Shown: positions 35,901 through 46,995 of the stretch, piece after piece
Layout of the letters: every line of letters begins with the position of its first letter
Numbering within the stretch: position 1 is the first letter of the stretch
Origin: Ilex aquifolium
Taxonomy: Eukaryota > Streptophyta > Magnoliopsida > Aquifoliales > Aquifoliaceae
NCBI GenBank assembly: GCA_951799425.1
Contig: OX637395.1
Coordinates: 7,584,451-7,648,450 of the forward strand
Direction of reading: 5' to 3'
Length of the DNA stretch: 64,000 bases
The notes under the pieces: model-generated
The model's input: only the letters and a program-made list of their open reading frames with translations
Database searches by the model: none
What the model was told of the DNA's origin: nothing
Program-made: the position numbers and the translations under genes

Positions 35901-37687
35901 AAATATATGGCTTATGCAGGGTCACATGAAGTGCCACGTGTGGGATCAACACCTGTGTGATTATTGCAGTTGAATTTGAAATGAATCTTTGCTTATCAAA
36001 AGAAGTGAATCAGATGGCGTAAGCCGCGTAACAATAAGATCGCTCTATTATGATCTGGACATCATTGGTTCAAGTCACAAAAACAACCTCTCCCCATGTA
36101 AGGAAGATTGTGTACCTTTGGCCCGTAATGGTAGGAGCATTGTGCATTGGATTGCCAAACATTGACGTTTGTGGAATCCAAACTTAGCAAATGGTAAAAA
36201 TGAAACGTGCAAATTGCCAACTGCTGTAATTTGCAGGCTTATGCTTCTAATATTGCCTTTGCATGTTAGCATTTTAATTGATTTTCTGTTGCACATTTAG
36301 ATGTACTCAGGCTCCTCCTACATGGAAACCCAGAGACCTGAAATGCTATTTAGTTGCAGCCAAACTGATGTTTATGCACTTGACAGAAAGGCTAGAAAGA
36401 ACATGTTGTCCTGACATGTACATCATTGAAAACAGGAAAAATGCTGTATGATATTGGGATCTCTTTGAATGTGGACCCTTCTTGCCAATCTTGTATTGTT
36501 GGAATAGTGCATTTGAAATTATCTGTTATGGGTGTGATAGATTTCTCTAAGAGCTATTGCAATTTTATGTACACAATGTCCACTGCATCCAGCACATTCA
36601 ACTCTTGCAGGTTTCTCTGTGGAACTGCTTTCTTTACTTGCACTTGAAGTGGCATTTACCTTATCTCTATCCTCGTTTTTATTGTGAGTGATAAAAATTT
36701 TTTTTGTGAGGGTAGCTGAAGAATGACTTGGATTGTTGTACAGATCCGGATGATCCGCTGAAGACTACAGATCAGACCAGGCGTCTTGGTTTAATAGTAT
36801 GTTTTCCTTCTATCTATATATATAGATTAATGATTCAGATTTAAGTATTGGAACCAATCTTAATAAATCTGTTGATCCTCCTCATTGAATGATTTTGGTG
36901 CTTTATACATACAGTAACTACAAAAAGTGTCAGCCAGGTTTAATGAAAAGGAGTATAAATTTTCCATAACTGTGACCTCATCTGGAATTTTTATCTACTC
37001 TTTTTTTTTTTTGAACTGGGAATTTTTATAAACTCTGTACGCTGTACAGTGGCATTTCGTCCAAAACCAACTTCAGAGATGGCAGGGTCTTCATGGTTAC
37101 TGTGATTTTAGATATTATAATAGAGAAACTCACTTTAATAACATCAAGTCATGGGCATTTGCTGCCATAGACATTTTGATGATATTATATGGTTTTTTAT
37201 GAAAAATGAAATATCAAGTTTTACATGCTTGTTTGGATTCAGTTACACTCCATTTCCTTTTTTCCGCAAAAGCACATGTAACATGTTGTAATTACTTTCA
37301 TTTTTTTTTTAGCCCGGCAGGGGAGAGAGGGCAATTCCTCTTTAAATTTTTCTAAACGATTGAAGTGTGGTGGTCATAGCGCCTAAATGGCTTTAGCACA
37401 TGAAATCATTTACTTAAAAATTCATCATCTTGCTTAAGCTTATATTGAAGATGTTATATTTTGATATTTTCATTGTCCAAGACCACTTTGTTACTCCAAA
37501 ACATGTGATAACATATTGGTTGTGAAAAGTTGAAACATATCGTAGAAATTCTTCATGCTTATTTGTGATTTTGTGTTGCTGTGCTGTACTTCTGCAGGTC
37601 TGTAGGGGAACTGCTGTAATGCTTGTATCGCCAACCGATGGTACAGATGAAATTGCCAATCCTTTTCTCCAGCCCGATGGGGCGTAG
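29930..37687 (+). CDS. LSM7: U6 snRNA-associated Sm-like protein LSm7, five coding pieces
   Basis: LSm7 is a ring subunit of the nuclear LSm2-8 complex, which binds the U6 snRNA tail, and of the cytosolic LSm1-7 complex, which promotes mRNA decapping. Coding pieces are 29930-29932 (ATG only), 31096-31177, 33370-33441, 36744-36796 and 37598-37687. They sum to 300 bases, 99 residues, the usual plant length. All joins are GT-AG and in phase. Motifs: SGRKETVLDLAKFVDKGVQV, Sm1 KLTGGRQ and VTGTLKGYDQLLNLVLDE, Sm2 RRLGLIVCRGTAVMLVSPTD. The end is NPFLQPDGA. The start codon is inferred: exon 29868-29932 has acceptor TTGCAG and ends in ATG just before donor GTACTT, exactly the phase needed. Pieces 2-5 are certain; the isolated start is likely. 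Introns of 1.2, 2.2, 3.3 and 0.8 kb hold a tandem duplication, a hAT element and a SINE-like piece. Confidence 0.93.
30211..30966. repeat. Tandem duplication of about 385 bp in LSM7 intron
   Basis: GTGCATTTGTATATTTTTTG occurs at about 30212 and 30598. Each copy continues with CATCCATGT, GACCCTATCAGCAG, CTTGCCACCTCAAGACTAAT, CACGATATCATTCCCATTTT and GAGTTTCTAAGTAAG. Point differences and small gaps are visible. Confidence 0.85.
32545..32560. repeat. G16 homopolymer
   Basis: Sixteen consecutive G bases in an LSM7 intron. It is G-quadruplex-prone, and its length may vary or be misread. Confidence 0.9.
34530..35098. mobile_element. Aged hAT element in an LSM7 intron
   Basis: The left end TAAGGGTGGAAATCGTGTCG and the inverse of the right end TAGGCCTGGGAAAATGCAAC resemble the 11617-12179 element, with the same CGGGTTAAACGGGTT-type subterminal repeats. 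Flanks CCCAAAGG and CCTGAAGG match at 6 of 8 bases. It has no transposase. Confidence 0.7.
36005..36128 (+). repeat. Au-like SINE remnant in an LSM7 intron
   Basis: A tRNA-like head (GATGGCGTAAGCC) and B box TTGGTTCAAGTC are followed by AAAACAACCTCTCC and GTAAGGAAGATTGTGTAC. These echo the AAACAGCCTCT and GTAAGGCTGCGTAC blocks of plant Au SINEs. Diverged and inactive. Confidence 0.4.
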
Positions 37688-39141
37688 ACTTGTGCCTTTA
37701 CTAGTTTGGTCGTCTGTAAACCACTATGCCAACATGGTAGAGGAGTCCTCTAAATTCAAAAGGGTGTTGTTTTAAGTGTTTGGATTAAGTATACTCTCTA
37801 CAATTAACTGTAGTTTTTGGTACGAAAATGGTAGCTTTGATAGTGCGAGTACCATGGCAGGGAAACAACTGTATCCTAACTCCCCTCTCCCTCCCCTTCC
37901 CCTCCCCAACATTCTCGGGCCGTCTCCTGGAAAAAATATCAGGTGTAATTGTTACACCATGTCATCATGCTGACATAATATAGACCATTCAATGATAAGA
38001 TAACATGTGAGTATGTGGATTCTACATATTCTAGTAATTATCATACCATGTAAGTTAATAACCATCTAAGTGGAGTTTATCTTGTTTATTTGTAGATTTA
38101 TTATTGGATGGTGACACCACGTATCAATGATAAGGTGATGTCACTGTTACACTTAATATTTTACTCCCCGAAGATGTGTTATGTACCATCCTAGTTGGTT
38201 GGGAGGCACGGGACATTGTTCTACTTGTTGACTGAGTAGCCCTTCCCAAGAGAAACCAGTCAAATTTGATTTCTGTGATACGTCTAATTGTTCTAATCGC
38301 TTTGAAATAATCGTCTTACTCCTAGAGTTTTAATATTTAGAATTTTTATTACTGTCATTATGAATTTTGGGATCGATTGAAAGAGTCGGGAAAAATCAAA
38401 TGGGCTCAAATATAGAAAGAATAGAAAAAGCATCATCCTTTCATTCGGAAATGAAAGAATTGGCAAGAGAAGCACCAATCCTTTAGTCCACTAAATGGGA
38501 CTGTCGTTACAACTATCCCTAAAATTAATTGTAGGGTAACCAAAAAAGCCAAAATCAACGTTGAAATTTAGATTTTTTTTTTTAATTTTTCCATTTGATG
38601 TGTGCTTTTAGAATATTGACGAAGTAGTCTCATTAATCCAAACTTTACACGTAAATTGTTTTAGATATTCTAATTTATCATGTTTCCCACACAACCTTCA
38701 AAACCTCCACTAGACAGATACCACTTTTCAATTTTGTCCGAAAACCTGAAATGACAAACCACCCCCAAACTCTCCCTCAAATTTACACAAACATGCCCCT
38801 CTGACCTCTATCCCTTTGTCAGTTTCTGCAAAAGCATCAGAAATTTCAGATTCTTTTTCATTTTTCATTTTCTCGGCAACCAAACAACCACAACAAAAAG
38901 GAAAATGAAAATCCAGATAAAAATTGCAATCCTTTATATATCATTAAAATCACACAATAATAATTAATATCACAAAATAGATTAATCCACCAGCAATTAA
39001 CCAGAGAGAATTCCATGCCAAATTTCAACAAACTTCCCTTTCTCTCTCTTCTTTAGAGACAGAATATAATATATAGATCGATCGATCCTCGATCTCAACA
39101 TTTCATTTTTCAATTTCATTTCACAAATACATATTGAAAAA
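37688..39141. other. Intergenic between the convergent LSM7 and SAP5-like genes
   Basis: Includes the LSM7 3' UTR after 37687 and the SAP5-like 3' UTR before 39142. No other gene is supported. A small TCCCC-rich tract is at 37880-37905. Confidence 0.5.
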
Positions 39142-39660
39142 TCAAACTTTGACGATCTTCGCAGCTTTGACCACCGGATTCTCCCTGGCGATCCGGTCTC
39201 GTCCTACCGTCTTGTAATCGTAGTTGCAATCGTGTCGGTCGGAGTACCGATGCTCCGAGCAGAACAGCTCACCGCACCGGCACCTGAACCCGGTCAAACC
39301 TACCCTCCTCCGGCAGCCTGAGCACCGATTCACTGCTTTCTTCGCCCAAAGTAACGTATTCGCCTCCTCTTCTGCCCGATCCGACGTCGTCTGATCGGTA
39401 TTTGTACCAGACAGCTCCGATGACCTCGCCGACGAATCTGACGGGCTAGATCTACGATTTTTCTCGGAGAACTTTAACGTCGCCGGAGCTACAGCGGCAG
39501 CGGAGGAGGAGGAGGTGGTGGCGGTGGTGGAGATAAAGCACTTTTGGCACATGTTGTTGGTCGCCGGATTACCGGTGAGGCCGCAGTTGTTCACGCAAAG
39601 CGTCAAGGTTTCTGGTACGACCTTGAATTCAGTCTCTTCTTTTCCCGTCTTCTGAGCCAT
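39142..39660 (-). CDS. SAP5-like: A20/AN1 zinc-finger stress-associated protein (SAP5-like)
   Basis: A 172-residue intronless gene. It begins MAQKTGKEETEFKVVPETL, the start seen in the SAP3/SAP5 group. The A20 finger is at residues 22-41, spaced C-x3-C-x11-C-x2-C (CVNNCGLTG, MCQKC). A Ser/Ala/Thr-rich linker follows. The AN1 finger is at residues 113-145 with all its Cys and His ligands (CSGC, CRCGELFC, HRYSDRHDC). Plant SAPs bind ubiquitin through A20, some act as E3 ligases, and many are induced by salt, drought or cold. Function here is by family only. The start is the first ATG of the frame; the leader is GA/CT-rich (GA tract 39727-39748). A second SAP of another subgroup lies 6.8 kb away on the same strand. 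Confidence 0.95.
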   Translation of the reverse strand: MAQKTGKEETEFKVVPETLTLCVNNCGLTGNPATNNMCQKCFISTTATTSSSSAAAVAPATLKFSEKNRRSSPSDSSARSSELSGTNTDQTTSDRAEEEANTLLWAKKAVNRCSGCRRRVGLTGFRCRCGELFCSEHRYSDRHDCNYDYKTVGRDRIARENPVVKAAKIVKV

Positions 39661-40002
39661 CTTTTACGAAAGATTTCGATATATATCAGAATAATATGAA
39701 TATTGATGGGCGTTTATCAAATTTGGAGAGAGAGAGAGAGAGAGAGAGTTGGGAATGAAAGAAAAATTGCGGGTTTGAGCGAGAGGGAGGGGATGGTGAG
39801 GAGTTTTATTATGGGGGTTCGAGAGAGGTTGGTAATGGCGATAGAATATGGGCCTCAGGAGACGCGTATCAGCCATTTTGGGTGTGTACTTTACCAAAAT
39901 AACCTTGTGACTTTTTTGTATAAGCGAACAAAAAAATGAACAATTAAAGGGGTTAGTTACAATTTATTTTTTATTATTTTTATTTATTTTTAATTCAACG
40001 GT

Positions 40003-40125
40003 CAAGGGTGTCTGAGTCCATTTACGCGTACCTTGACTAATCTTTTTTTCAGTCCGGTCAGAGGTAAACCATCCAAGTCGGGACTAGAATATTCATGAGG
40101 GATAAATCTCAAACATAATGTTAAT
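40003..40125 (+). repeat. Dispersed repeat family, copy B
   Basis: TTCAACGGTCAAGGGTGT, ACGCGTACCTTGACTAATC, GTCCGGTCAGAGGTAAACC and ATATTCATGAGGGATAAAT align with the copies at 2381, 42640 and 50940. Confidence 0.65.
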
Positions 40126-40342
40126 TGAGTGATATCATATTAGTTCGGATTACATCATTTTAAATTTATACCAATTATGGTTTAATTATTCGACATAATT
40201 GCTCGTGTCAAATATCAAGATCTTGAGACATTTTTGTTAAATGTGTCGTTGTGATACTAGAAAAATAGAGTATATTTAATACGGGGTATATTCAAAGATT
40301 TTTGAAGTCATTTTTACCCAATCTGGAAGATTTAAACAAAAG

Positions 40343-40470
40343 ATTCATGGATGATAAAACAGGTGTAGTATGACTATTTCAAGGAAATAATAAATCTTCA
40401 AATTTAATTCATGGGTGATAAAACAGGTGTAGTATGAATTTTTCAAGGAAATAATAAATCTTCAAATAAA
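40343..40470. repeat. 64-bp tandem duplication
   Basis: ATTCATGGATGATAAAACAG at 40343 and ATTCATGGGTGATAAAACAG at 40407 start two adjacent, nearly identical 64-bp copies ending in AATAAATCTTCAAAT. Confidence 0.9.
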
Positions 40471-41279
40471 ATTGAAATATGAAAAATACTCAAGATGTAA
40501 GCACTAAAATAATTCAAGAGCAGGAAATAACAATTTCTTATGCATCAACATCGCGGTAAAAGAATAAACAAAATTTTGAATTACTCAAATGCGTAATATG
40601 TTTGTTTTGAGAATCAACTAATTGACAAATCTACAGTCCAAGTGACTTATCCACAACCTCCCTCTCGCCCAAATGAAATATCATGAATCAAATCAATATG
40701 TTTATTGATTAATTCAAGGTACAAGGAGATGTAAAAAAAAAATGTGGTTGTGGTGTATCATGATATGTATCATAATGGGAGAGTATGAAACAAAAAATAA
40801 ACCCACTTAGTTTCAGATAGGGGTCAAGGGCTTTATTAGCTTGCCTTCTGGCTTCCGAGAGGTGAAGCGTGCTTGATTGATCCCCTCGTACTAGGTTCAT
40901 TATAATTGAGGATGGATGAAACTAATAGGAAAAAGAACCGTAATGCATTGACTTAGACTCGTTACTATTTTGTTTAGTTTAGTGATTGATATCTAAGATA
41001 GTTTTAAGTCTAATTACTCAACTAATTCACTCGTGAAGTGCAATTGGTATAATATTTGTGTGATAGTTGAGATTCAACCCCTTATTTTTCAGTAGACTCG
41101 AGTCTTTCTATCGATTATATTTTACTATCAGCAATTAAGCTTGAAGGAAAAGATAAAAATTCAAGCCAAAAAACAAAAAATGTAAAAATATAGAACAAAT
41201 TATATTTAAAAAATATTTACTAAAAATATATATATATTATCATATGGAACATATTTATATAGACAAATTATCAAAATAA

Positions 41280-41765
41280 ATCATATTAAATTGTAACTTG
41301 GTTTAATGGACAAAAGTAATCCTGCTCTTTGTCTTGATACAACGGAGGGACAAAATGGTAATTTCGCAGCATCCCTCGTACCCCACCCGTGGATGTGATA
41401 AGAGGAGGCCCATTGTCTCTCACCTCCGGTTTTCAGCCGCCCTGTCTGACCGTCCCTTTCTTTCACGCTCATGCATAGAGCTCTCGCCTGAACGTACACG
41501 TGTCCGCGTACACGTCAGATTTTAATGTTACACATGGCGTCATCGAATTGGCAGACGCGGAACCTGTTCTCACTTTGCGTTCGATGCGGCGTCGTCTCTT
41601 TAACCGGTCTCCGCGTCTCATAAATCCATGCCCCCATTCAAAAGTTTCACGGATACTCTATAAAAGGGACCAACCACTTATGGTGGAATCCAACAGTCAG
41701 CGGCCATGACTTGGTCCCAATAACCATGTGGGACCAGTCAATAAGTGTGTCCCGCGAGAAATCTT
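41280..41765 (+). promoter_or_regulatory. GC-rich promoter-like island with ABRE/G-box motifs and TATA box, no attached gene
   Basis: This stands out from the AT-rich flanks. It carries CACGTG in TACACGTGTCC (41497-41502), ACGTCA (41512-41517), several CGCGTC/CGTC motifs, and a well-formed TATAAAAG in CTCTATAAAAGGGAC (41659-41666) facing plus. The first ATG downstream (41706) opens no useful frame, and none of the ORFs here resembles a known protein. It could be a remnant promoter, a non-coding RNA promoter, or a distal element of the SAP5-like gene. Confidence 0.4.
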
Positions 41766-41794
41766 TCTCCATTCTTTTAATTTAGAGAAATACT

Positions 41795-41949
41795 ATATAT
41801 CTTAAATTTTTAACTCAAATTTTTATTCCAAATGAAGGGAAACCATTGGATTAATGAGTCCCATCAACTTTTTTAAATGGGACCCACTGATCCAATGGTT
41901 TCCCTTCATTTGGGATGAAAATTTGGATTAGAGATTTGAGATACATAAC
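41795..41949. mobile_element. Near-complete foldback (hairpin) element, about 155 bp
   Basis: Two arms of about 68 bases are inverted copies with about ten mismatches. The core CCAAATGAAGGGAAACCATTGGAT at 41828-41851 is exactly inverted at 41892-41915, with a short loop around 41868-41874. A transcript would fold into a long hairpin. It is the size of a Stowaway-type or foldback MITE; a TA duplication is possible but unproven. Confidence 0.7.
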
Positions 41950-44064
41950 ATTGTTCTTCAATTTATCGATTCTCTTTTATTTTTTTATTAATTACAAATT
42001 ATCCCCTCAAGTTTAGGTGATGTTAGAATCAACTCGCCTTGATTTCAATTGCAATAATCCCCCCCCCCCCCCCCCCCCCACACTTTGAACATTTTTTATT
42101 AGATATATGCAAGAGACAAATATAATATATAAAAGAGATAACATTAAAGATTGACAATAACTTAGAAATTTTAGATCTTCATCCACTCAACTAGTTAACC
42201 TTAGTCCAGAGAAAACTTTAATCAATCGATTAACTTAGTCCATTGAAAACTTTAATGGAATAAAATGTTGAAAATTACATTAGAGAGAGCTGACTGCAAC
42301 ATAACTATAAAAAAAACAACAATTTTTTACTAACCACCTTTTTTTTTTAAAATAGTATAGTCTTATCGATTTCTTTACAAATTATTGTGCCATAATTGTT
42401 TGTTACAATCAAAACCATTATATATTTAGTGGGATCCAATAAGACCTACTAATTCAAGAGTTTACAACGAGTAGGTAAATAATGATAAAAAGGTTGGTTA
42501 GTATGTATTTTTTTTTTTTAAAAAAAAAAAAAATTAATCATTGAGACATGAGCAAGCTGGATCTATTCCAATTTCCAGGTCGACTCAATCATATGGAATG
42601 TATATGCCCTCTAGTACACTTTTTTAATTTTTTTTTTCTTGTTTTAGTTAGGAGTGTGCAAATCAGTTTGCGCTCATCTCGACTAATTCTCTCTCTAATA
42701 CAGTCAAAGATAGACCATACACACTAAAACTAGGATATTCATGAAAGTTAAATTTCGCGTAACCTAAATAATAGATCATTCAATAAAAATTCAGAATTGA
42801 CAAATATACATGTGTGTGGACACTTTACTAATACATGATTAATAATTTATTATTAATATATTAAAAGTATTTTGTACCGAAGTCGATATCATTCTAAAAT
42901 GTATCTCAACCATTGATTTTGTTTTGAGTGATTCATAATCATTGTTTGAAAAAATAATATAATTATAAAAAATTATAAAATTGTACACATGACAAATATT
43001 TTGTAGATAAAAAGTGAAATTACGATATCAAAAAAATATATTTCGGTATCATGATGATAGGACTCTCGAAGAGGAATAGTTTCATTTTGATTTGTGTAGT
43101 CAAACTTTTTTGTAAGGATTCTTAATTTACTATCAAACAAATGCTAAGCTTTGCAATTGCACAACCGAATCACATGCAAAGAGAGAAAAGGAAAACAAAT
43201 AAGAGAGGAAAAAGATAAGAAAAAGAAAAAAGGAAAGGGAAAATAAAATAATAATAATAATAATAAAAAAAAACAGCCGCACTCAGCCGCCCAATGTTGT
43301 TGGCCGAATGACAAGTGCAACATGTGCATTGTTTGGTGGTTAAGGAAATTGTCAAACACTCTCTGACAACAGAACGGGTTTGCTTTCTTATTTCGAATGC
43401 TTCAATGTATTTTCCCATGTACTCTTTCCTGTGAATATTTACAATCTGTTTGGTAATGTTAGATTAAGGAGTAGGAAACCATTTTTATGGGTGAGATTAT
43501 ATCCCGAAAGATTATTTTTCGATATTATATCATAATTTAAGTCAATTTACAACAAAAAATAAGGTGTTTAAGATCGATTATAATATTTTAAAATTGATTC
43601 AATTTTTGTTTTATCCTAACTTGACCTTATTCAATTGTTATTTGATCCAACAAATCATAACCTAATTCAAAAAAGATTATTTACTTTTGATATAGTACGA
43701 CTATGATGTCGAAGTAGGTAAGGTACCAAAATTTATAATTTTTTTGGGTAAAAATATAATTTTTAGATCTATAGTTATAACACAAAAAGTTACATCGTTA
43801 TGGAATCATGTAAGAATATTTTTGGATGAAATTACAGACTTTGAAGGTTAAGTTATAATTTTTTGGGTGGTGTTTAGGATCAACCTTAACATTTCAAAGT
43901 CAATCATAAATATTTCAAAAAAATTATAACTTGACGCTAAGAATTTATAAGTTAACGGCAAAAATTAGTAATTGCTAGTACAATATTGAAAAAAAAAACT
44001 TTTGGTACTGTAGACTTATCCTTTTGATATGATAATGCCTTTAGTATCCTAATCTAATCCTCTG
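41950..44064. other. AT-rich intergenic with simple repeats
   Basis: Includes a 21-base C run (42059-42079), an A/T run near 42508-42533, dispersed repeat copy C, and an AAT microsatellite (about 43246-43266). No gene is supported. Confidence 0.5.
42640..42780 (+). repeat. Dispersed repeat family, copy C
   Basis: TTAGGAGTGTGCAAATCAG, CTCGACTAATTCTC, CAGTCAAAGATAGACCAT and AGGATATTCATGAAAG match the family landmarks with more divergence than copies B and D. Confidence 0.5.
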
Positions 44065-45174
44065 GGGTATGTTTGTTTTGAGTATTGCTATGCATGGTAT
44101 TAAGAAATGTATTCCTTACATTTCCAATACCAAGGGAAATTAGTACCGGTAATAGAAAATATTTCAATCCCCTCCCATGTTTGTTTATTCAATAGGCACT
44201 ATGGTGGGTTTCACAAGTAGCATCTATTCTATCACATATTGTATAACAAATATACCATTTTATCATTAACATCATCCATTTCATTACTCCGTTTGTGTAA
44301 CGCTTTTGTATAATGTTTAGTATAATAACATGGTATGACAATCCATACTCAAAAAATTCCGGATAATATAAAAAATTCACATAAAAAATAAAGAATCTGA
44401 TGATATGAATCGGTGATACCGTTAAAAAAATTAAAAAAAAAAAACCGGTGACACCGTACGCTTAACATAATATAAGAAAAAAATTCAAAATAATTTTTAA
44501 AAAAAATTCAAAAAAAAAAAAAAAACCGATAACATCGTACGCTTAAACATAATACAAGGAAAAAATTCAAAATAATTTTAAAAAAAAACCGGTAACACCG
44601 TCCACTTAAACATAATACAAAATAATACAAGAAAAAAATTCAAAGTAATTTTTTTAAAAAAAAACTAGTGGCACCGTGCGCTTAAACATAATATAAAAAA
44701 AAAATTAAAATCATTTTTAAAAAAAAAATTAAAAAAAAACCGATGACACTATACACTTAAACAATACAAGAAGAAAAATTCAAGATAATTTTTTTAAAAA
44801 AAAAAAAAAAAAAAACCGGTGACACCGTATACTTAAACATAATACAAAGAAAAAATTCAAAATAAATTTTTTATATGTGAACTCTACACAGAAGAGGGTA
44901 TTTGTGTCATTTTTCTTGCGTGTACTGTTGGTAGATTTATACCAACAAATAATACCACCTGGTAGTTAGTATTTATTAAAGTCATGTACAAGGGTTAACT
45001 GTTACTGTTTAAACCGGATTGGTATTGCAACCCGAAAAATAATACTACACATAATATGCCAAACAAATAAAGTAATAAGTGGCCTCAAAAAAAGAAAAAG
45101 AAAAAGTGGCCTCAGGTACTATTTCTTCTTATCTCACCCTATAATAGCACTAAAACTCCCAAACAAACATGCCC
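44065..45174 (-). mobile_element. MITE-like element with internal satellite units, copy 2
   Basis: An inverted-orientation relative of 1039-1796. The left end is GGGTATGTTTGTTTTGAGTA and the inverse of the right end is GGGCATGTTTGTTTGGGAGT. Seven units with CCGGTGACACCGT-like cores lie near 44410, 44442, 44524, 44588, 44664, 44738 and 44814, against five in copy 1, which accounts for much of the size difference (1110 versus 758 bp). Subterminal regions also match (TACCAACAAATAATACCACC). It lies between the two SAP genes. Confidence 0.65.
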
Positions 45175-46468
45175 TGCGGGTTAGATCATCTGCTTGATGG
45201 CCCCTAAGCTGAAATCCTTGTACAAGTATAAATAATTAAAGTGTATTTATTTAGTAAATTTTATGTTTATTACTATAAAACAGTCGTAAACATGTTTTAG
45301 TTTTTAAACTTTGATTTTAAGCAAATGTAGCAAAACAAATAATTAAGAACAATGTTAGGGATTCAAATGGAATTCCAAACACCTTTCAAACATGATAAAA
45401 CTCGACTAAGACCCTATGATAAAGTGACATTCTGTAACAATCTGGACAACCAAACTTGAATTTTCCTCCCCATCACTGTACATGAAAAATATTTGACAAC
45501 ACAAAAACAGTTCATGTGAATTTTTATTTTTATTGTTTGGTACAGAGTGTTTAAGCTTGTGCCGATTACTTGTTCGAATTCGAATATTGGTCATCGTACC
45601 CTAAACAGATTTAGAAACATGTCTCATGAAGAACAAGGGTGATTGACCCTTAAGGAATATAAAAAATATTGAACTTGACACCTATAAATTGTAAGAGATC
45701 AGACTTTACCACTGAACCACCGATTAATGTGCGCAATGCGCTTACACATGTAAGAAATGATCACATAATTCGATGTAGTATCCAAAGCCCATAAATACAA
45801 ATATGTCGTAGTAGATGTGCTCATGATGATGACCACCGCGACCACAATGAAAAGGAAATCAAGCTAATAAAGTGAAGTGCCTTCCTTGGGGGCACCTTCC
45901 AGCTAGGTAATACGATAGAATTAAGGACATGTTCATACTTTCCCTTTGTCTTTTTCTATTTTTTCAGTTTTCTTTTGGCAACTTGGGAAGAAAAGGAACA
46001 CCATAAAAGACCCATCTCATAAATCAAAGAGATTGCTTTCAGAGGTTGTTGTCACCCCAATTGGGAGCCACATGTTGTGCTTTCCCATGGAAGTCGAATC
46101 TAAAGCGATAACAAATATTCATCCATCCACGAGATAGATTATGGGTTCGAGTCCAATTCCATTTGTCTAGAATGCAAATAAAACTACTTACCAGGTATCT
46201 CTTATAAATTTCCCTGTTTGACCCAGACCTTTAAAGCTAACTACAAACTTTGATGATAAACAAGCACAAACAAGCACACTAGAGCCATAGAATTAACCAT
46301 GCTGATAAGCAAGACTACAAAGTTCTTCAGGTCGGAAAGGCGTTAACTGTCATGCCATCAACCATTTATAACACACGAGAGACCTAACAGGAGAAATGGT
46401 AAACAAGAAGGTTAATGGAGAAAGGGGACAGTGACATTGCAGTTCATGAACCTTCAATACAAGACTCC
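45175..46468. other. Intergenic with SINE-like piece
   Basis: On the minus strand TGGTTCAGTGGTAAAGTCTG (about 45722-45703) resembles a tRNA-derived A box, with a weak B box near 45675. Another B-box-like GGGTTCGAGTCC is at 46144-46155. No gene is supported; the 3' UTR of the second SAP gene occupies the end. Confidence 0.35.
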
Positions 46469-46984
46469 CTAAATTTTATCGAGCTTTTGAGCCTGAACAA
46501 CTGGGTTGGCTTTGGCTATAGCATCTTGTGCAGCAGTGCGATAATCGAAGGGACAGTCGTGTTTGTCAGAGTATCGATGAATTGAACAAAAGAGGTTTCC
46601 ACATCGACAATTGAAACCTGTTAAGCCAACGCGCTTCCTGCAAGTGTTGCACCTGTTCGGCCCTTCTTTAACCTTCTCTTCCTTCTCATTCTGTGCTGAT
46701 GCACCAGATGCTTCTGTTGATACAACTTGCAACTCTGATGAACCAGCCTGTGTGCCAACAGCTACGGGAACATCCAACTCCAACTCATTGCTACTGGAGC
46801 TGCCATTAACAAAACTCTCAATGGATGATGCAGCAAGTTTAGCCTGTTCTTGCTTCAAAGTCAGATCCTTATAGCACTTGGAACACATATTCATGGTTGC
46901 TGCAGTTCCAAAGAATCCACAATTGTTGACACACAGGACAGGACCTTGAGGAGCAGCTTGGCATCCTGTCTGATTTTGCTCCAT
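46469..46984 (-). CDS. SAP2-like: A20/AN1 zinc-finger stress-associated protein (SAP2-like)
   Basis: 171 residues in one coding exon. The start is taken at the ATG of [15 protein letters not shown]; an upstream TTG in frame is only leader. The A20 finger is at residues 18-37 ([20 protein letters not shown]). The linker is Ser/Glu-rich. The AN1 finger is at residues 112-144 with complete ligands ([21 protein letters not shown]). The end [14 protein letters not shown] is typical of the SAP group with a leader intron. The acceptor GCACAG|GAAAG lies 11 bases before the ATG, and the 5' UTR intron runs to 50046. Expected role: ubiquitin-linked stress signalling, inferred from family. It differs from the SAP5-like neighbour in linker and gene structure, so the pair is not a recent duplication. 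Confidence 0.94.
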   Translation of the reverse strand: MEQNQTGCQAAPQGPVLCVNNCGFFGTAATMNMCSKCYKDLTLKQEQAKLAASSIESFVNGSSSSNELELDVPVAVGTQAGSSELQVVSTEASGASAQNEKEEKVKEGPNRCNTCRKRVGLTGFNCRCGNLFCSIHRYSDKHDCPFDYRTAAQDAIAKANPVVQAQKLDKI

Positions 46985-46995
46985 TTTCAACTTTC

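Larger units (their letters stand above)
39661..41279. other. SAP5-like upstream region
   Basis: Likely promoter and leader of the SAP5-like gene, with a TATA-like ATAATAAAAC on the minus strand near 39806-39815. It also holds a dispersed repeat copy, a 64-bp tandem duplication and otherwise AT-rich DNA. Confidence 0.5.

Noticed and set aside
46984-46990. Upstream TTG start two codons before the SAP2-like ATG
   Set aside because: Plants use ATG, and the family start aligns at MEQNQTG; the TTG lies in the leader.
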